Positions 1-8,310 of a stretch of DNA of 64,000 nucleotides are shown here, piece after piece (the stretch's first letter is position 1; each line of letters starts with the position of its first letter). Origin of the DNA: UBA12481 sp012523435. GTDB lineage: Bacteria; Bacteroidota; Bacteroidia; Bacteroidales; UBA12481. The position numbers and the translations under genes were made by a program. The notes below the pieces were generated by a model. The model did not search any database and had not been told where the DNA came from. It saw nothing but the letters and a program-made list of their open reading frames with translations. Location of the stretch: assembly GCA_028686135.1 (NCBI GenBank), contig JAQUCP010000008.1, positions 1 through 64,000 of the forward strand, read 5' to 3'.

Positions 1-129
1 ACCAGGGGGGAGGCGATCAGGATTGAGCGGTATATTAAGAGACAGAAGTCGAGAGCTTTTCTTCAGAAGCTCATAGCTTATCAGGATGATCCGGAGCAGA
101 TAGCTCAGTTGGTTAGAGTCCCGACCTAG
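1..129 (+). CDS. GIY-YIG nuclease family protein, C-terminal fragment
   Basis: The open frame from the window edge to a TAG at 127-129 encodes 42 residues. It contains TRGEAIRIERYIKRQKSRAF, which resembles the C-terminal half of small single-domain GIY-YIG nucleases (UPF0213/YhbQ-like), where a Glu lies in the helix after the catalytic core. The catalytic GIY and YIG motifs lie outside the window. The last residues, IAQLVRVPT, are encoded by DNA that looks like the 5' half of a tRNA gene (about 93-119), so the natural C-terminus appears to have been replaced or extended by tRNA-derived sequence. A perfect palindromic repeat follows 4 bases after the stop. The family call rests on a short segment; activity cannot be judged. 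Confidence 0.6.
   Translation, partial: TRGEAIRIERYIKRQKSRAFLQKLIAYQDDPEQIAQLVRVPT
93..119 (+). other. tRNA-like 5' half (D-arm) sequence
   Basis: GATAGCTCAGTTGGTTAGAG (99-118) is the canonical start and D-arm of a bacterial elongator tRNA: a TA linker, the GCTC stem, the AGTTGGTTA loop, then GAG. No anticodon stem or T-arm (GGTTCGA) follows, so this is not a complete tRNA gene. It is read in frame as the end of the GIY-YIG ORF. Confidence 0.55.
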
Positions 130-133
130 TTTT

Positions 134-166
134 AAACCTGTCAGGTCGGTCAGACCTGACAGGTTT
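134..166. repeat. Palindromic repeat, copy 1 (AAACCTGTCAGGTC hairpin)
   Basis: Bases 134-147 and 153-166 are perfect 14-bp inverted repeats around a 5-base loop. Each arm is itself nearly self-complementary (ACCTG-T-CAGGT). The same core recurs at 43685-43713. It lies between the GIY-YIG stop and the 3' end of the M28 peptidase gene, so it may also act as a bidirectional transcription barrier. It resembles a REP-type dispersed element. Confidence 0.8.
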
Positions 167-193
167 GGTTGACGGGTGAATTTTTTCGCTATT

Positions 194-1759
194 TTACCTT
201 CGGCCTCTTTGAATTGGATCAGGCCGGTTGTACGGTTTGCGTGGTAAAAGTTCATCACGCATGGCAGCCTGATAGGCCAGATAAGCGGTGACCATCGCGT
301 TGAGTTTCAGGTCGTCCATCAGCAATCGTTCGTACGTATCCATCAGGGTGTGATATCCGCGGCCATATTCAATTTCATCCTGGATGAACTGGAAAGCCGG
401 AAGGCCAAGAGCATCGAACGACTGGTGGTCGGTGCCGCCAGTATTCCGGATAGTGACTGTGCTGCAATCAAGGTTATCGAGAGGTGCCATCCAGGTTTCG
501 AAGACCGGGCGGATCATCTCATTGCCCTGCAGGTAGATCCCGCGATAACGACCCGTTCCATTGTCCATGTTGAAGTACACATTGAACTTCTCAAACCCTG
601 GTTTTAAGTCGTAACTCTGCGGATCACGCAGATATTTCTCTACATATCCCCTAGAGCCATGCAGGCCCTGCTCTTCTCCGTCCCAAAGCGCTACACGGAT
701 GGTGCGCCGCGGCTGGACTCCAAGCTCTTTTAAAATACGGATGGCTTCCATCATCACAATACAGCCTGATGCATTATCAGCAGCGCCTGTGCCTCCGTGC
801 CACGAATCAAGGTGTGCACCCAGGAGAACCACTTCATCCTTCAAGTTTGGGTCGCTGCCAGGGATCTCGGCCATTACATTGTTCACCTGATCACCCTTGC
901 TAAAGCGATTTTTTATCTCTATTTCCATCTCTACAGGCACCTCGTGCTGAATCATGCGAGCCATCCGACCGTAGGCCTCGATCGGCAGGTTGATCTCGGG
1001 AATCGGCTCTTTGTCGCCAGCACGGTAGTTGGCACCATTAGACCTGGGAACGTTAAACTCTCCGGATTGATTGATAATCGCTGCAATGCCTTCATTCTTA
1101 AGAAATTCGGCTTGAGCTTGCATCATCTGACGGGCTTTTTGATAGGCTTCAAAATCAAAATTGACCGGGCTACCACGACGGCGACCACCGGATATGTTGT
1201 CCTTTTCAAGGGCTTCAAGCTCCTCCTCCGTCAAACGGGAGGCTATGGCTTCGAAACGAACAGTGTAGGTGGCGCTGGAGGGCATCATCACAATCTTACC
1301 CTTCAGCTTCCCTTTATACTGGTTGAGGTCATCAGGATTTTGAACAGTGAGCATGATAACCTCTCCTTTGACAAGACCTTTGGTGCTGCCTGTCCAGGCT
1401 TTCGGCGTGGCTGTAAAAGCACAATAGTAAGGAGCCGTCATGGCAACATACGTCTTCTCGTTGTCCCAGCCTCCCCGGTCAAATGGACGAACCGGGTCAA
1501 TCACGACATTCGACAGACCCATCTCTTCCAGCTTGGATTTCACAATGTTATTGGTTCGCGCCTTGTTTTGTGAACCCGTCAGACGTGGCCCCAGGTAGTC
1601 GGTCATCCAAAATGAGAGTTCTTCGATTTGTGAATTTGATTTTTCAAACTGCTTGATCTTGTAAAACATGTCAAGATCAACCTTTTCGGTCTGAGCTGCC
1701 AAAAAGAGCGGCATCAATAGTAGAGCTATCAAAGCCATCCCGGTCTTCATTTTTTTCAT
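194..1759 (-). CDS. M28 family zinc metallopeptidase, secreted
   Basis: This 521-residue protein starts with a Sec signal peptide (basic MKKMKTG, hydrophobic stretch, cut near LAAQ). The C-terminal half carries the M28 two-zinc set in order: HLDSW (about residue 318), ADNASG (about 328), GEEQG (about 360), MDNG (about 398) and TDHQSF (about 446). The middle part fits a PA domain inserted in the peptidase. The expected activity is aminopeptidase or carboxypeptidase cleavage of short peptides outside the inner membrane. No T9SS sorting domain is visible, so the site is probably periplasmic. The gene appears monocistronic. A second ATG three codons inside is an equally good start. Confidence 0.88.
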   Translation of the reverse strand: MKKMKTGMALIALLLMPLFLAAQTEKVDLDMFYKIKQFEKSNSQIEELSFWMTDYLGPRLTGSQNKARTNNIVKSKLEEMGLSNVVIDPVRPFDRGGWDNEKTYVAMTAPYYCAFTATPKAWTGSTKGLVKGEVIMLTVQNPDDLNQYKGKLKGKIVMMPSSATYTVRFEAIASRLTEEELEALEKDNISGGRRRGSPVNFDFEAYQKARQMMQAQAEFLKNEGIAAIINQSGEFNVPRSNGANYRAGDKEPIPEINLPIEAYGRMARMIQHEVPVEMEIEIKNRFSKGDQVNNVMAEIPGSDPNLKDEVVLLGAHLDSWHGGTGAADNASGCIVMMEAIRILKELGVQPRRTIRVALWDGEEQGLHGSRGYVEKYLRDPQSYDLKPGFEKFNVYFNMDNGTGRYRGIYLQGNEMIRPVFETWMAPLDNLDCSTVTIRNTGGTDHQSFDALGLPAFQFIQDEIEYGRGYHTLMDTYERLLMDDLKLNAMVTAYLAYQAAMRDELLPRKPYNRPDPIQRGRR

Positions 1760-1877
1760 TTTGATAAGGTATTAAGAAATATTTCAGGTATGAGGATGAC
1801 CAAAAGTAATCATTGCCTGAAAGGATTCTGATTTTCAGGTACGGATGAGTTGTTAAAGATTGTTAAACGTGATTAGC

Positions 1878-1907
1878 TCGGATAAGCAGAACTCACGTGC
1901 TATCCGA
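1878..1907 (-). terminator. Stem-loop after the T9SS protein gene
   Basis: TCGGATA (1878-1884) and TATCCGA (1901-1907) are perfect inverted repeats, with three more pairs possible inside (GCA/TGC). The structure begins 3 bases beyond the stop of the minus-strand gene ending at 1910. There is no T-run on the far side, so it may be an mRNA 3' end or pausing structure rather than a classical terminator. Confidence 0.35.
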
Positions 1908-1909
1908 CA

Positions 1910-2395
1910 TCAAGGAAGAAGCGCTTTTGTTACCCTGTATGTTTTCAACGCCTTGCCGAATAGATCCCTAATTTGTAACAAGTAACATCCTCCAGGCTGA
2001 GAGCCAAGATCTATCACAGTTTGCCGGGTAGTGATCTCATCTTGCTGAAGGGCCTTGCCCTCCAGTGTCAGGAGGGTATATCGCAGTTGAGAAAAGTCGC
2101 CTTCATCCACCCGCAGGTGCATCTGATCAAGGAACGGATTGGGATAGACCGTCAGTTTTAACTTCGGAAAAGGCAGATCGTCGGTGGACGAAATGATGAG
2201 GCGGGTTTGTTGAAAGCCTTGTGTCAGGATAAAGGTTCCACCAACCAAAGTTCCGGTGACAGCTTCACCTACGGTCCAGCTAAGCTGGGCATCTCCCACT
2301 TTGGCATTGTGACCGGCCGTGGCAATGACCTCCTGCGCCAGTAGGGATCCCAGAGCGCACGAAAAGCAAAACCCGATGAGAAGGAGTTTCTTCAT
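1910..2395 (-). CDS. T9SS type A sorting domain-containing small secreted protein
   Basis: From the ATG at 2395 the product is 161 residues: signal peptide MKKLLLIGFCFSCALGSLLA, a short region with the pattern VIATAGHNAKVGDAQLSWTVGEAVTGTL...FILTQGFQQ, then a T9SS type A sorting domain with the hallmark LTVYPNPF and a terminal TYRV-like strand. The VGxAQLSWTVGE...LTQGFQQ block is a recurring module in Bacteroidota T9SS proteins and is read here as a stand-alone unit. The frame stays open upstream to 2644, but that extension overlaps the divergent aminotransferase gene and lacks a signal peptide, so I chose the internal start. It should cross the outer membrane by type IX secretion. Function unknown. 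Confidence 0.8.
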   Translation of the reverse strand: MKKLLLIGFCFSCALGSLLAQEVIATAGHNAKVGDAQLSWTVGEAVTGTLVGGTFILTQGFQQTRLIISSTDDLPFPKLKLTVYPNPFLDQMHLRVDEGDFSQLRYTLLTLEGKALQQDEITTRQTVIDLGSQPGGCYLLQIRDLFGKALKTYRVTKALLP

Positions 2396-2431
2396 GAGAG
2401 AGTAAAAATAGTAAAAATGGCAGAAGCGGAT

Positions 2432-2439
2432 TATCTTTG
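2432..2439 (+). promoter_or_regulatory. -7 element TATCTTTG of the aminotransferase gene
   Basis: TATCTTTG fits the Bacteroidota -7 consensus TAnnTTTG. It ends only 4 bases before the ATG at 2444, so transcription would start at or next to the start codon. No clear -33 TTTG is seen. Confidence 0.45.
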
Positions 2440-2443
2440 ACTC

Positions 2444-3604
2444 ATGGCTGATTTTATTCAGGATCGAATCTGGCTCTCCACGCCGCACATGAGCGGTCAT
2501 GAGATGAAATACATCGAGGAAGCCTTCCACTTGAACAATGTTTTTCCGCTCGGACCCAATGTGACTGGGCTGGAAAAGGATCTTGCTCGTTTTACCGGCG
2601 CTGCCCATTGCTGCTGTCTTTCCTCCGGAACAGCAGCAATTCACTTGGCACTCATCGCTTTGGGTGTAGAGCAGGGCGATGAGGTGATCTGCCCAACATT
2701 CACTTTTTCAGCCTCTGCCAACCCAATAGCTTACCTGAAAGCTACTCCGGTATTTGTCGAATCCGAAGCCTCAACCTGGAATATCCGCCCAACAGCGGAG
2801 GAGGCTTCGCTGGAGGAGGTTATTAAGGCCCGCATTAAGGCCGGCAAGCGGCCAAAAGCTATCATCGTAGTTCATTTGTACGGGATGCCTGCCCGTATGG
2901 ATGAGATCATGCGAATCGCAGCTGAATTTGAGATCCCTGTGGTGGAGGATGCTGCCGAATCTCTTGGATCTAGATACCAGGGACGATCTTGCGGAACCTG
3001 GGGCGACATCGGAGTTCTGTCGTTCAACGGAAACAAGATCATCACCACCTCAGGCGGCGGAGCCATGCTCTCAAATAATAAAGCATATTGCGATCTGGCC
3101 GTATTCCTCTCAACCCAAGCCCGCGATCCTGCACCCTATTACCAACATTCCCATATCGGGTATAACTACCGGATGAGTAACATCTCCGCTGGAATTGGCC
3201 GTGGCCAGATGGAAGTGCTGGAACAACGCGTTGCCAAACGACGCGAAAATTTCCGGTTCTATCAGCAAGCCCTGAAAAATGTGCCCGGAATCATCTTCCC
3301 CGATGAACCTAGCGATGAATTCTTTTCAAATCGCTGGCTGACAACAATCCTGGTCGTACCGGAACAAACAGGAGGCGTGACCAACGACGATCTGAGAGTC
3401 GGACTGGATCAACTGAATATCGAAACCAGACCACTCTGGAAACCGATGCACCTACAGCCAGTTTTCCGCAATTGCCCGGCTTATGTGGATGGAACATCCG
3501 AATGGCTGTTTAATCACGGCCTTTGCTTGCCATCTTCCACTAGTATCAAAGATCAGGAACGGGAAATGGTGGTGGATGCGATCAAAAAAATGATCGAAAG
3601 TTGA
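2444..3604 (+). CDS. DegT/DnrJ/EryC1/StrS family PLP-dependent sugar aminotransferase
   Basis: This 386-residue protein has full family length. The N-terminal IWLSTPHMSGHE and FPLGPNV blocks are typical of aminotransferases acting on nucleotide-linked keto sugars (the PglE/WecE/Per group). SSGTAAIHLAL (60-70) binds the PLP phosphate, D169 in VVEDAAES contacts the pyridine nitrogen, and K198 in FNGNKIITTSGGG is the Schiff-base lysine. It would make an amino-dideoxy sugar for O-antigen, capsule or protein glycan. No other sugar biosynthesis genes adjoin it, so the exact sugar is unknown. The start is fixed by the conserved N-terminal block. Its promoter element is so close that the mRNA may be leaderless. 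Confidence 0.88.
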   Translation: MADFIQDRIWLSTPHMSGHEMKYIEEAFHLNNVFPLGPNVTGLEKDLARFTGAAHCCCLSSGTAAIHLALIALGVEQGDEVICPTFTFSASANPIAYLKATPVFVESEASTWNIRPTAEEASLEEVIKARIKAGKRPKAIIVVHLYGMPARMDEIMRIAAEFEIPVVEDAAESLGSRYQGRSCGTWGDIGVLSFNGNKIITTSGGGAMLSNNKAYCDLAVFLSTQARDPAPYYQHSHIGYNYRMSNISAGIGRGQMEVLEQRVAKRRENFRFYQQALKNVPGIIFPDEPSDEFFSNRWLTTILVVPEQTGGVTNDDLRVGLDQLNIETRPLWKPMHLQPVFRNCPAYVDGTSEWLFNHGLCLPSSTSIKDQEREMVVDAIKKMIES

Positions 3605-3616
3605 CGAAACCACCTG

Positions 3617-6600
3617 TTAATTAAATACTTGGATAATAACAATCTTTCCTGTTTCTAACCGCCTTCCGTCCGTGCACTGATAATAATAGATCCCCTGACC
3701 CAGGTGTGAAAGCATGCCGGAGTAAGTTATCAGCCTGGTTCTATTGGCTGGTATGAATTCATCTAAAAGATTTAACAGGAGCTCCCCATTGATGGTGTAG
3801 AGGTTCAGAATAACCCGTGACCCACGATCCATTGTAATCTGGAAAGTTACCTCTCCGGGCGATGGATTCGGATAGACCATGAATTCAAAACCCTGATGGT
3901 AAGAGAACTTCGTAACAACCTCCTGAGGAGCAATCCGGAAATTCTGACTGGCCTGATTGAAATTGGCGATCACTTGCTTATCTCCCGAAAAAAAGTTTCC
4001 TGTACTCATGATCTGATCTACTGTAAATGAGAGTTGTGATTGTAAATTGCGACTTCCCGGCTCAATCCATAACGGCAGTTCGGTTTGACCAGAAGCACCA
4101 GTCATTACCTGATCATCTATCCGAAATGTCACCGACTTTGCTGCCTGCTGACCATCGGCCACCAATGGAGCTCCGTTTTTTATGGTGGCGGTTAGTGTAA
4201 CTATCTCATTCTTATGATAATAGATGTCTTTATCTACGCTGAGAGCGGCCTCGGCTTCAACTGGCCATATAGTAGCATTAGTCACCTCAACCCCTGCCAG
4301 TTGGTAGTTGCCAGCCCGGCTGCCCTCCAGATGAATGCCCGTGATCGAAATTTGCTTGTGAGCCGCAGCATCCGGATCGGAAAATAAAGCCTCCCCTCCC
4401 ATCAGATAAACCTCGCCAGCATCAACAGGCAAAACCCCAATAATGGAACGTTCTACTATCGTGGCTGCCACCGTTCCATCATAGGTCTTGTCCGAAATCC
4501 GACACAATCCTTTGATATCTAATGGAATAACATTAATTTCCACTGATTTGTGCGCTGCTCTAAACCGACTCTGATCCTCCGGAATGAACGTCACTGTTAA
4601 CTGTTGGCCGGCTCCAGCCTGGAGCAGTGTCCCGACTGGCGGATCATACTGATAGTGGCCAGCTAGAGTGTCTTCCTGAAATACTGCAGTTGCATTAAGC
4701 AGATAATCAGAGGTTAAGGTACCATATATGATATCGGATGGAGTACTCCAGATAATCTCTGGATCGAACTGAACCACGGTTACCTGGAGTGCTCCTTCCT
4801 GGTATCGAATCTGATAGTTTGAATCTTCTGCACAACAAATCTTAATCGGGTAAATTCCCGCTTCACTCTCCTCAGTGGCTGTTGTTGTTAACAATGGCGG
4901 CACCCGTGTGGCGGTATCTCCGTTGACTAACCCAAAATAGCTATAAGTTAAACCCGGCGGTGGATTCCCCCATTCGCAACGCTGATCGTTAGCAGCAATG
5001 AGTAGGTTAGCTGGTGTAATAGATAGATTTCCAGGATGATAGTTGAACAAGTAATTGTTGTCTTCTCCACAACAGGCTACGATTGAATAATTCCCCACCG
5101 AACTCCGGTTGGTTGCTGAGGTACGGATATCAGGAGGTGTATCGATATCCGGCAGACTGTCTCCCTCAATGAATCCCTCAATGCTAAAAGTCAGCGGAGG
5201 ATTAGCTGCTCCATAAACGCGGGTCTGATTTTCGATAAATACTTGTAACGTGATGGGTGTGATGTGCAAGATATTATCATCAAAATGAATCTGATAATTA
5301 TCTCCGGCCGAAAGATCCTTATTTACAATCCGATACTTGCCCGCATCCTCTCCCTCCTCACGATCAAGAGAGCCGGTGAAAGAATCGCCAATGAACAGTT
5401 CAGGGTCAGCCGACCAGGTCAGTAACGGATCAGGCATCCCATAGGACTTCCATTGCTCATCAGCGAAGACACTAATCGGTTTGGGAGTTATGATGAAATC
5501 AGCCGGCACAAAGTTGATACAATATTTCGGTCCGGCCGACAGAGTGCCCGCAGTGATCTGATACAGTCCCACATTCTGGCCTGTCACCCGACTTAATGAG
5601 CCTGTAAAGGCATCTCCTTCATCCAGAGGTGGTTCGACCGTGAATTGTAGTATTGGATCCGCCTGGCCATACTCTTTCGATTGTCCCGAAAGTGCGGTCA
5701 CGGTGATCTCATGGGTTTCGGCGTAGTAAATCTCAAGGTAGTTGCTGACATATTCGAGTTTGTAATTGCTGGTTTCCCGGTAGGGGGTACGGACCGTTAG
5801 ACTATCCATCATGATGAGATAACTGCCCGGGTTCTCGCCAGCTTTACGCCAGAGATGGCCGGTGAAGCAATCATCCCCGACGAGAGGTGCCGGACTAAAC
5901 GTAAAGGTAAGCGGCGGATCAGGGGTTGGGGGTGTGGTGAACGGTTTCCGCTGGGGATCAGCGGTAACGGTGAGGTTTCTCGGCAGGATCTCAAAAGTTG
6001 CGGGCACAAAGGTGATCCGAAAATCCCGACCGGCATCCAGATCTCCCTGGTGGATCGAGTACACGCCAACATTTTCATCGCCGTTGCGTCCCAGGTTTCC
6101 GGTGAGCCGGGCGTTGGTCCCTTCGGGTTCAATTCGATAGGTTAGGTTTGGATCTTCATTACCATACTCTTTCGTTTGTGGATCGGCATAAACGGTGATA
6201 TCGGTAATAATCCGAGGGTTGATGGTGAACCAACAGCCTGTATAGTCAATCACATAATCCTTCGGGCACACCAGCCGGCTATTGATCCAGTAGGTGCCGG
6301 GTGTTTCGCCGGGATCACGTTCCAGGTGACCGGAGAGGATCGGGCGCGAGCTGGCGGGAGAGACAATAAACTCGAGCGGGGGATCGGGATCGCCTTCCGT
6401 TTTGCTATTCTGGAGAGCGGTGACATAGATGTAATTCTCACTTTTCGGCCAGATCCTGAAATCAGCCGAAATGTACCTAATGGAATTTTTCGGCCCAGCG
6501 GTCAAGCTGCCCAATAGAATTGGATAGCTTCCAACTTCCTCACCTGCAACGCGTTCCAGTCGGCCGCGGAGCGAATCACCTGGCGAGAGTGCCGGCCAGA

Positions 6601-6991
6601 AGGTGTAGGTAAACTCGGGTGGATCTTCCTCGCCAACGATTTTTGATTGATCTGGATTGGCGGCAATCGTGATGACCTGCCCATCCACATGCACCTTTTT
6701 GGTTATAATCTCCCCGCGACATCCATCAGCGCGGGTTTGCTGAACACTCAGTGTAAATTCACCCGATGATTTCCAGGTATGAACCAAGGCGCATTTGGTG
6801 GAGCATTGAACCATGGCGTCATCAATTCGCCAGGTGTAAATGGATCCCGGATAAGTAGTTGAATCAACCCAATAGATCCTGCTGGTTCCCAGATTGGTGT
6901 AATCCGGTTCCGAAACCTGGGCACTGGCATTCAGGGCTGTTGAGAGCCATCCAGTCATCAACAGGATCCATTGGATTCGATTCAAAAACAT
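3617..6991 (-). CDS. Large MBG/YDG-repeat surface protein with T9SS sorting domain
   Basis: From the ATG at 6991 the product is 1124 residues: a signal peptide (ILLMTGWLSTALNASA), an N-terminal PKD-like region, and about eight MBG-type repeats of roughly 80-90 residues, each starting like ITVTADPQxKEYG and containing PLTF...GDSFTGxLxR...GxYxI...L. These are followed by an Ig-like segment, a YDG-type module (ISDKTYDGTVAAT) and a C-terminal T9SS type A sorting domain (MVYPNPSPGEVTF). MBG modules are beta-rich adhesin domains; it probably sits on the cell surface. An in-frame TTG at 7000 abuts the upstream stop, but the ATG gives a cleaner signal peptide. Repeats 7 and 8 carry adjacent cysteine pairs (VACCGED, KICCAED). 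It is the last gene of a three-gene adhesin cluster. Confidence 0.82.
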   Translation of the reverse strand: MFLNRIQWILLMTGWLSTALNASAQVSEPDYTNLGTSRIYWVDSTTYPGSIYTWRIDDAMVQCSTKCALVHTWKSSGEFTLSVQQTRADGCRGEIITKKVHVDGQVITIAANPDQSKIVGEEDPPEFTYTFWPALSPGDSLRGRLERVAGEEVGSYPILLGSLTAGPKNSIRYISADFRIWPKSENYIYVTALQNSKTEGDPDPPLEFIVSPASSRPILSGHLERDPGETPGTYWINSRLVCPKDYVIDYTGCWFTINPRIITDITVYADPQTKEYGNEDPNLTYRIEPEGTNARLTGNLGRNGDENVGVYSIHQGDLDAGRDFRITFVPATFEILPRNLTVTADPQRKPFTTPPTPDPPLTFTFSPAPLVGDDCFTGHLWRKAGENPGSYLIMMDSLTVRTPYRETSNYKLEYVSNYLEIYYAETHEITVTALSGQSKEYGQADPILQFTVEPPLDEGDAFTGSLSRVTGQNVGLYQITAGTLSAGPKYCINFVPADFIITPKPISVFADEQWKSYGMPDPLLTWSADPELFIGDSFTGSLDREEGEDAGKYRIVNKDLSAGDNYQIHFDDNILHITPITLQVFIENQTRVYGAANPPLTFSIEGFIEGDSLPDIDTPPDIRTSATNRSSVGNYSIVACCGEDNNYLFNYHPGNLSITPANLLIAANDQRCEWGNPPPGLTYSYFGLVNGDTATRVPPLLTTTATEESEAGIYPIKICCAEDSNYQIRYQEGALQVTVVQFDPEIIWSTPSDIIYGTLTSDYLLNATAVFQEDTLAGHYQYDPPVGTLLQAGAGQQLTVTFIPEDQSRFRAAHKSVEINVIPLDIKGLCRISDKTYDGTVAATIVERSIIGVLPVDAGEVYLMGGEALFSDPDAAAHKQISITGIHLEGSRAGNYQLAGVEVTNATIWPVEAEAALSVDKDIYYHKNEIVTLTATIKNGAPLVADGQQAAKSVTFRIDDQVMTGASGQTELPLWIEPGSRNLQSQLSFTVDQIMSTGNFFSGDKQVIANFNQASQNFRIAPQEVVTKFSYHQGFEFMVYPNPSPGEVTFQITMDRGSRVILNLYTINGELLLNLLDEFIPANRTRLITYSGMLSHLGQGIYYYQCTDGRRLETGKIVIIQVFN

Positions 6992-7000
6992 CGGGATCAA

Positions 7001-8275
7001 CTATTTATGCCAAACAGGTGAGGTCTTGACTGATGGTGCGATCCTTACCGTAACCGTAAATGGACTCCCCTGACAGGTGCCAGCGTAAGGCGTGATGGTG
7101 TAAACCACCTCACGAACGGTATCGGTAGGATTGGTGAACTGATCTCCGGCTATCCCATCCAGTTCTGTGATGGTTCCGGTAGTAGGATCACCAATCAGTT
7201 CCGGATCTTTCGCAACGGTGATATCAAAGGTAGTTAGCGTCAGACCATTAGTACTGGTTCCCTCCAGCACCACACTGATCACATCGCCAGAGCATGCCAT
7301 TAGCGGTCCAACATTCTCTACCGTTGGCTGCTGATCAATGGTGACGGTTATGGTAAAAGCTTCGCCAACACAGCTGCCCGAATGAGGAATTACCGTGTAG
7401 ATGACATTCAGAGCACCGCTGGTGGTGTTGGTGAACAGGTCGCCGGCAATGGCTGCGGCATCTGTTAATCCAGTACCTTCGGTGGGAGTCCCAACCAATC
7501 CGGCATCAACGGTTGCCGAAACATCCCATTGATCCAAGGTTAACCCGTTCTTGCTAATAACGGGCAGGTTGATGCCTATCGGATTTTCGGAACAGACCGA
7601 TGCGGTGATTGGATCAACCACCGGAGCTGAACTGATGCTTACCGTAATCGTAAAGGCTGGTCCCTGACAGGTGGCACTATGCGGAATAATTGTGTAAACC
7701 ACATTTAACGGATTGTTTGTTAGGTTGATAAAGGAGTCTTCGGAAATCTGGTTCGGATCGGTAATCCCATCCTGCTTAGTCGGTGTGCCGGTTAATCCTG
7801 TGGCAACCGCTACATCAGTAATATCCCAAGAACTGATGGTTATTCCGTTATCACTGGTTCCCGGTAGAATTACACCAATAGGACTTCCGGAGCAAACACC
7901 TGACGCAGTGATATCAGCAAAATAGGGTAAGTCGTTGACAGTTACGTTAATAGTAACCGGACTGCCCACGCAGGAGTGTTCATTTGTTTCAACCACCTGG
8001 AGGACATGAGTGCCTACCTGAGTCCAGGTGACCGTGATCAGATTGGTGACACCCGCTTCTGGGAACACAATCGTACCAGCCGAAGCTGGAATAACGCTCC
8101 ATTCATACGTGGAACCCGGAGTTAACACAACACCATAAGGTTCAGTGGAATTCAGGCAGGTGGTCATGTCTCCCTGCTGGTCCAGTTCACCAACTTGGGC
8201 CTGGATTCCGATGGACCCGACTAGCAAAATGCAGACAGCCAGGATCAGTTTTTTGATTTCGATTAAGGTTTTCAT
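7001..8275 (-). CDS. PKD-like repeat secreted protein with TSPVWHK tail
   Basis: The 424 residues comprise a signal peptide (KKLILAVCILLVGSIGIQA), a PKD-like N-terminal domain with a TCLNSTEPYGV start, and three to four repeats of about 95 residues. The repeats have the pattern VCSGxPIGVxLP, SxNGLTLxxWDI, GTGLTDxxxIAGDxFTN, and VVYTVIPHSGxCxGxxFTITVTI, each with a conserved Cys pair. This matches the PKD-like (PKD_5-type) repeats of Bacteroidota surface proteins, usually found in much longer chains. There is no T9SS domain; it ends in TSPVWHK, matching the end of its upstream neighbour (TSPIFHK). The following gene starts within about 10 bases of its stop, indicating one operon. Role: probably an adhesion or extracellular matrix component. 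Confidence 0.78.
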   Translation of the reverse strand: MKTLIEIKKLILAVCILLVGSIGIQAQVGELDQQGDMTTCLNSTEPYGVVLTPGSTYEWSVIPASAGTIVFPEAGVTNLITVTWTQVGTHVLQVVETNEHSCVGSPVTINVTVNDLPYFADITASGVCSGSPIGVILPGTSDNGITISSWDITDVAVATGLTGTPTKQDGITDPNQISEDSFINLTNNPLNVVYTIIPHSATCQGPAFTITVSISSAPVVDPITASVCSENPIGINLPVISKNGLTLDQWDVSATVDAGLVGTPTEGTGLTDAAAIAGDLFTNTTSGALNVIYTVIPHSGSCVGEAFTITVTIDQQPTVENVGPLMACSGDVISVVLEGTSTNGLTLTTFDITVAKDPELIGDPTTGTITELDGIAGDQFTNPTDTVREVVYTITPYAGTCQGSPFTVTVRIAPSVKTSPVWHK

Positions 8276-8310
8276 GAATTTGGTTTTTTAAAATATTGAT
8301 AATAAGATTC

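Noticed and set aside
93..165. Complete tRNA gene starting at about 93
   Set aside because: Only the acceptor-to-D-arm part fits. There is no anticodon stem, T-arm or 3' acceptor match; the following bases form the palindromic repeat instead.
797..1573. 258-residue open frame on the plus strand
   Set aside because: It is antisense to the well-supported M28 peptidase and has no recognisable domain or leader.
2396..2644. N-terminal extension of the small T9SS protein
   Set aside because: It overlaps the start of the divergent aminotransferase gene, has Cys/Gly-rich non-leader sequence and would bury a perfect signal peptide.
3617..7000. CRISPR-like or minisatellite array
   Set aside because: Periodicity is at protein level (about 80-90 residues) with diverged DNA; no identical direct repeats with uniform spacers.
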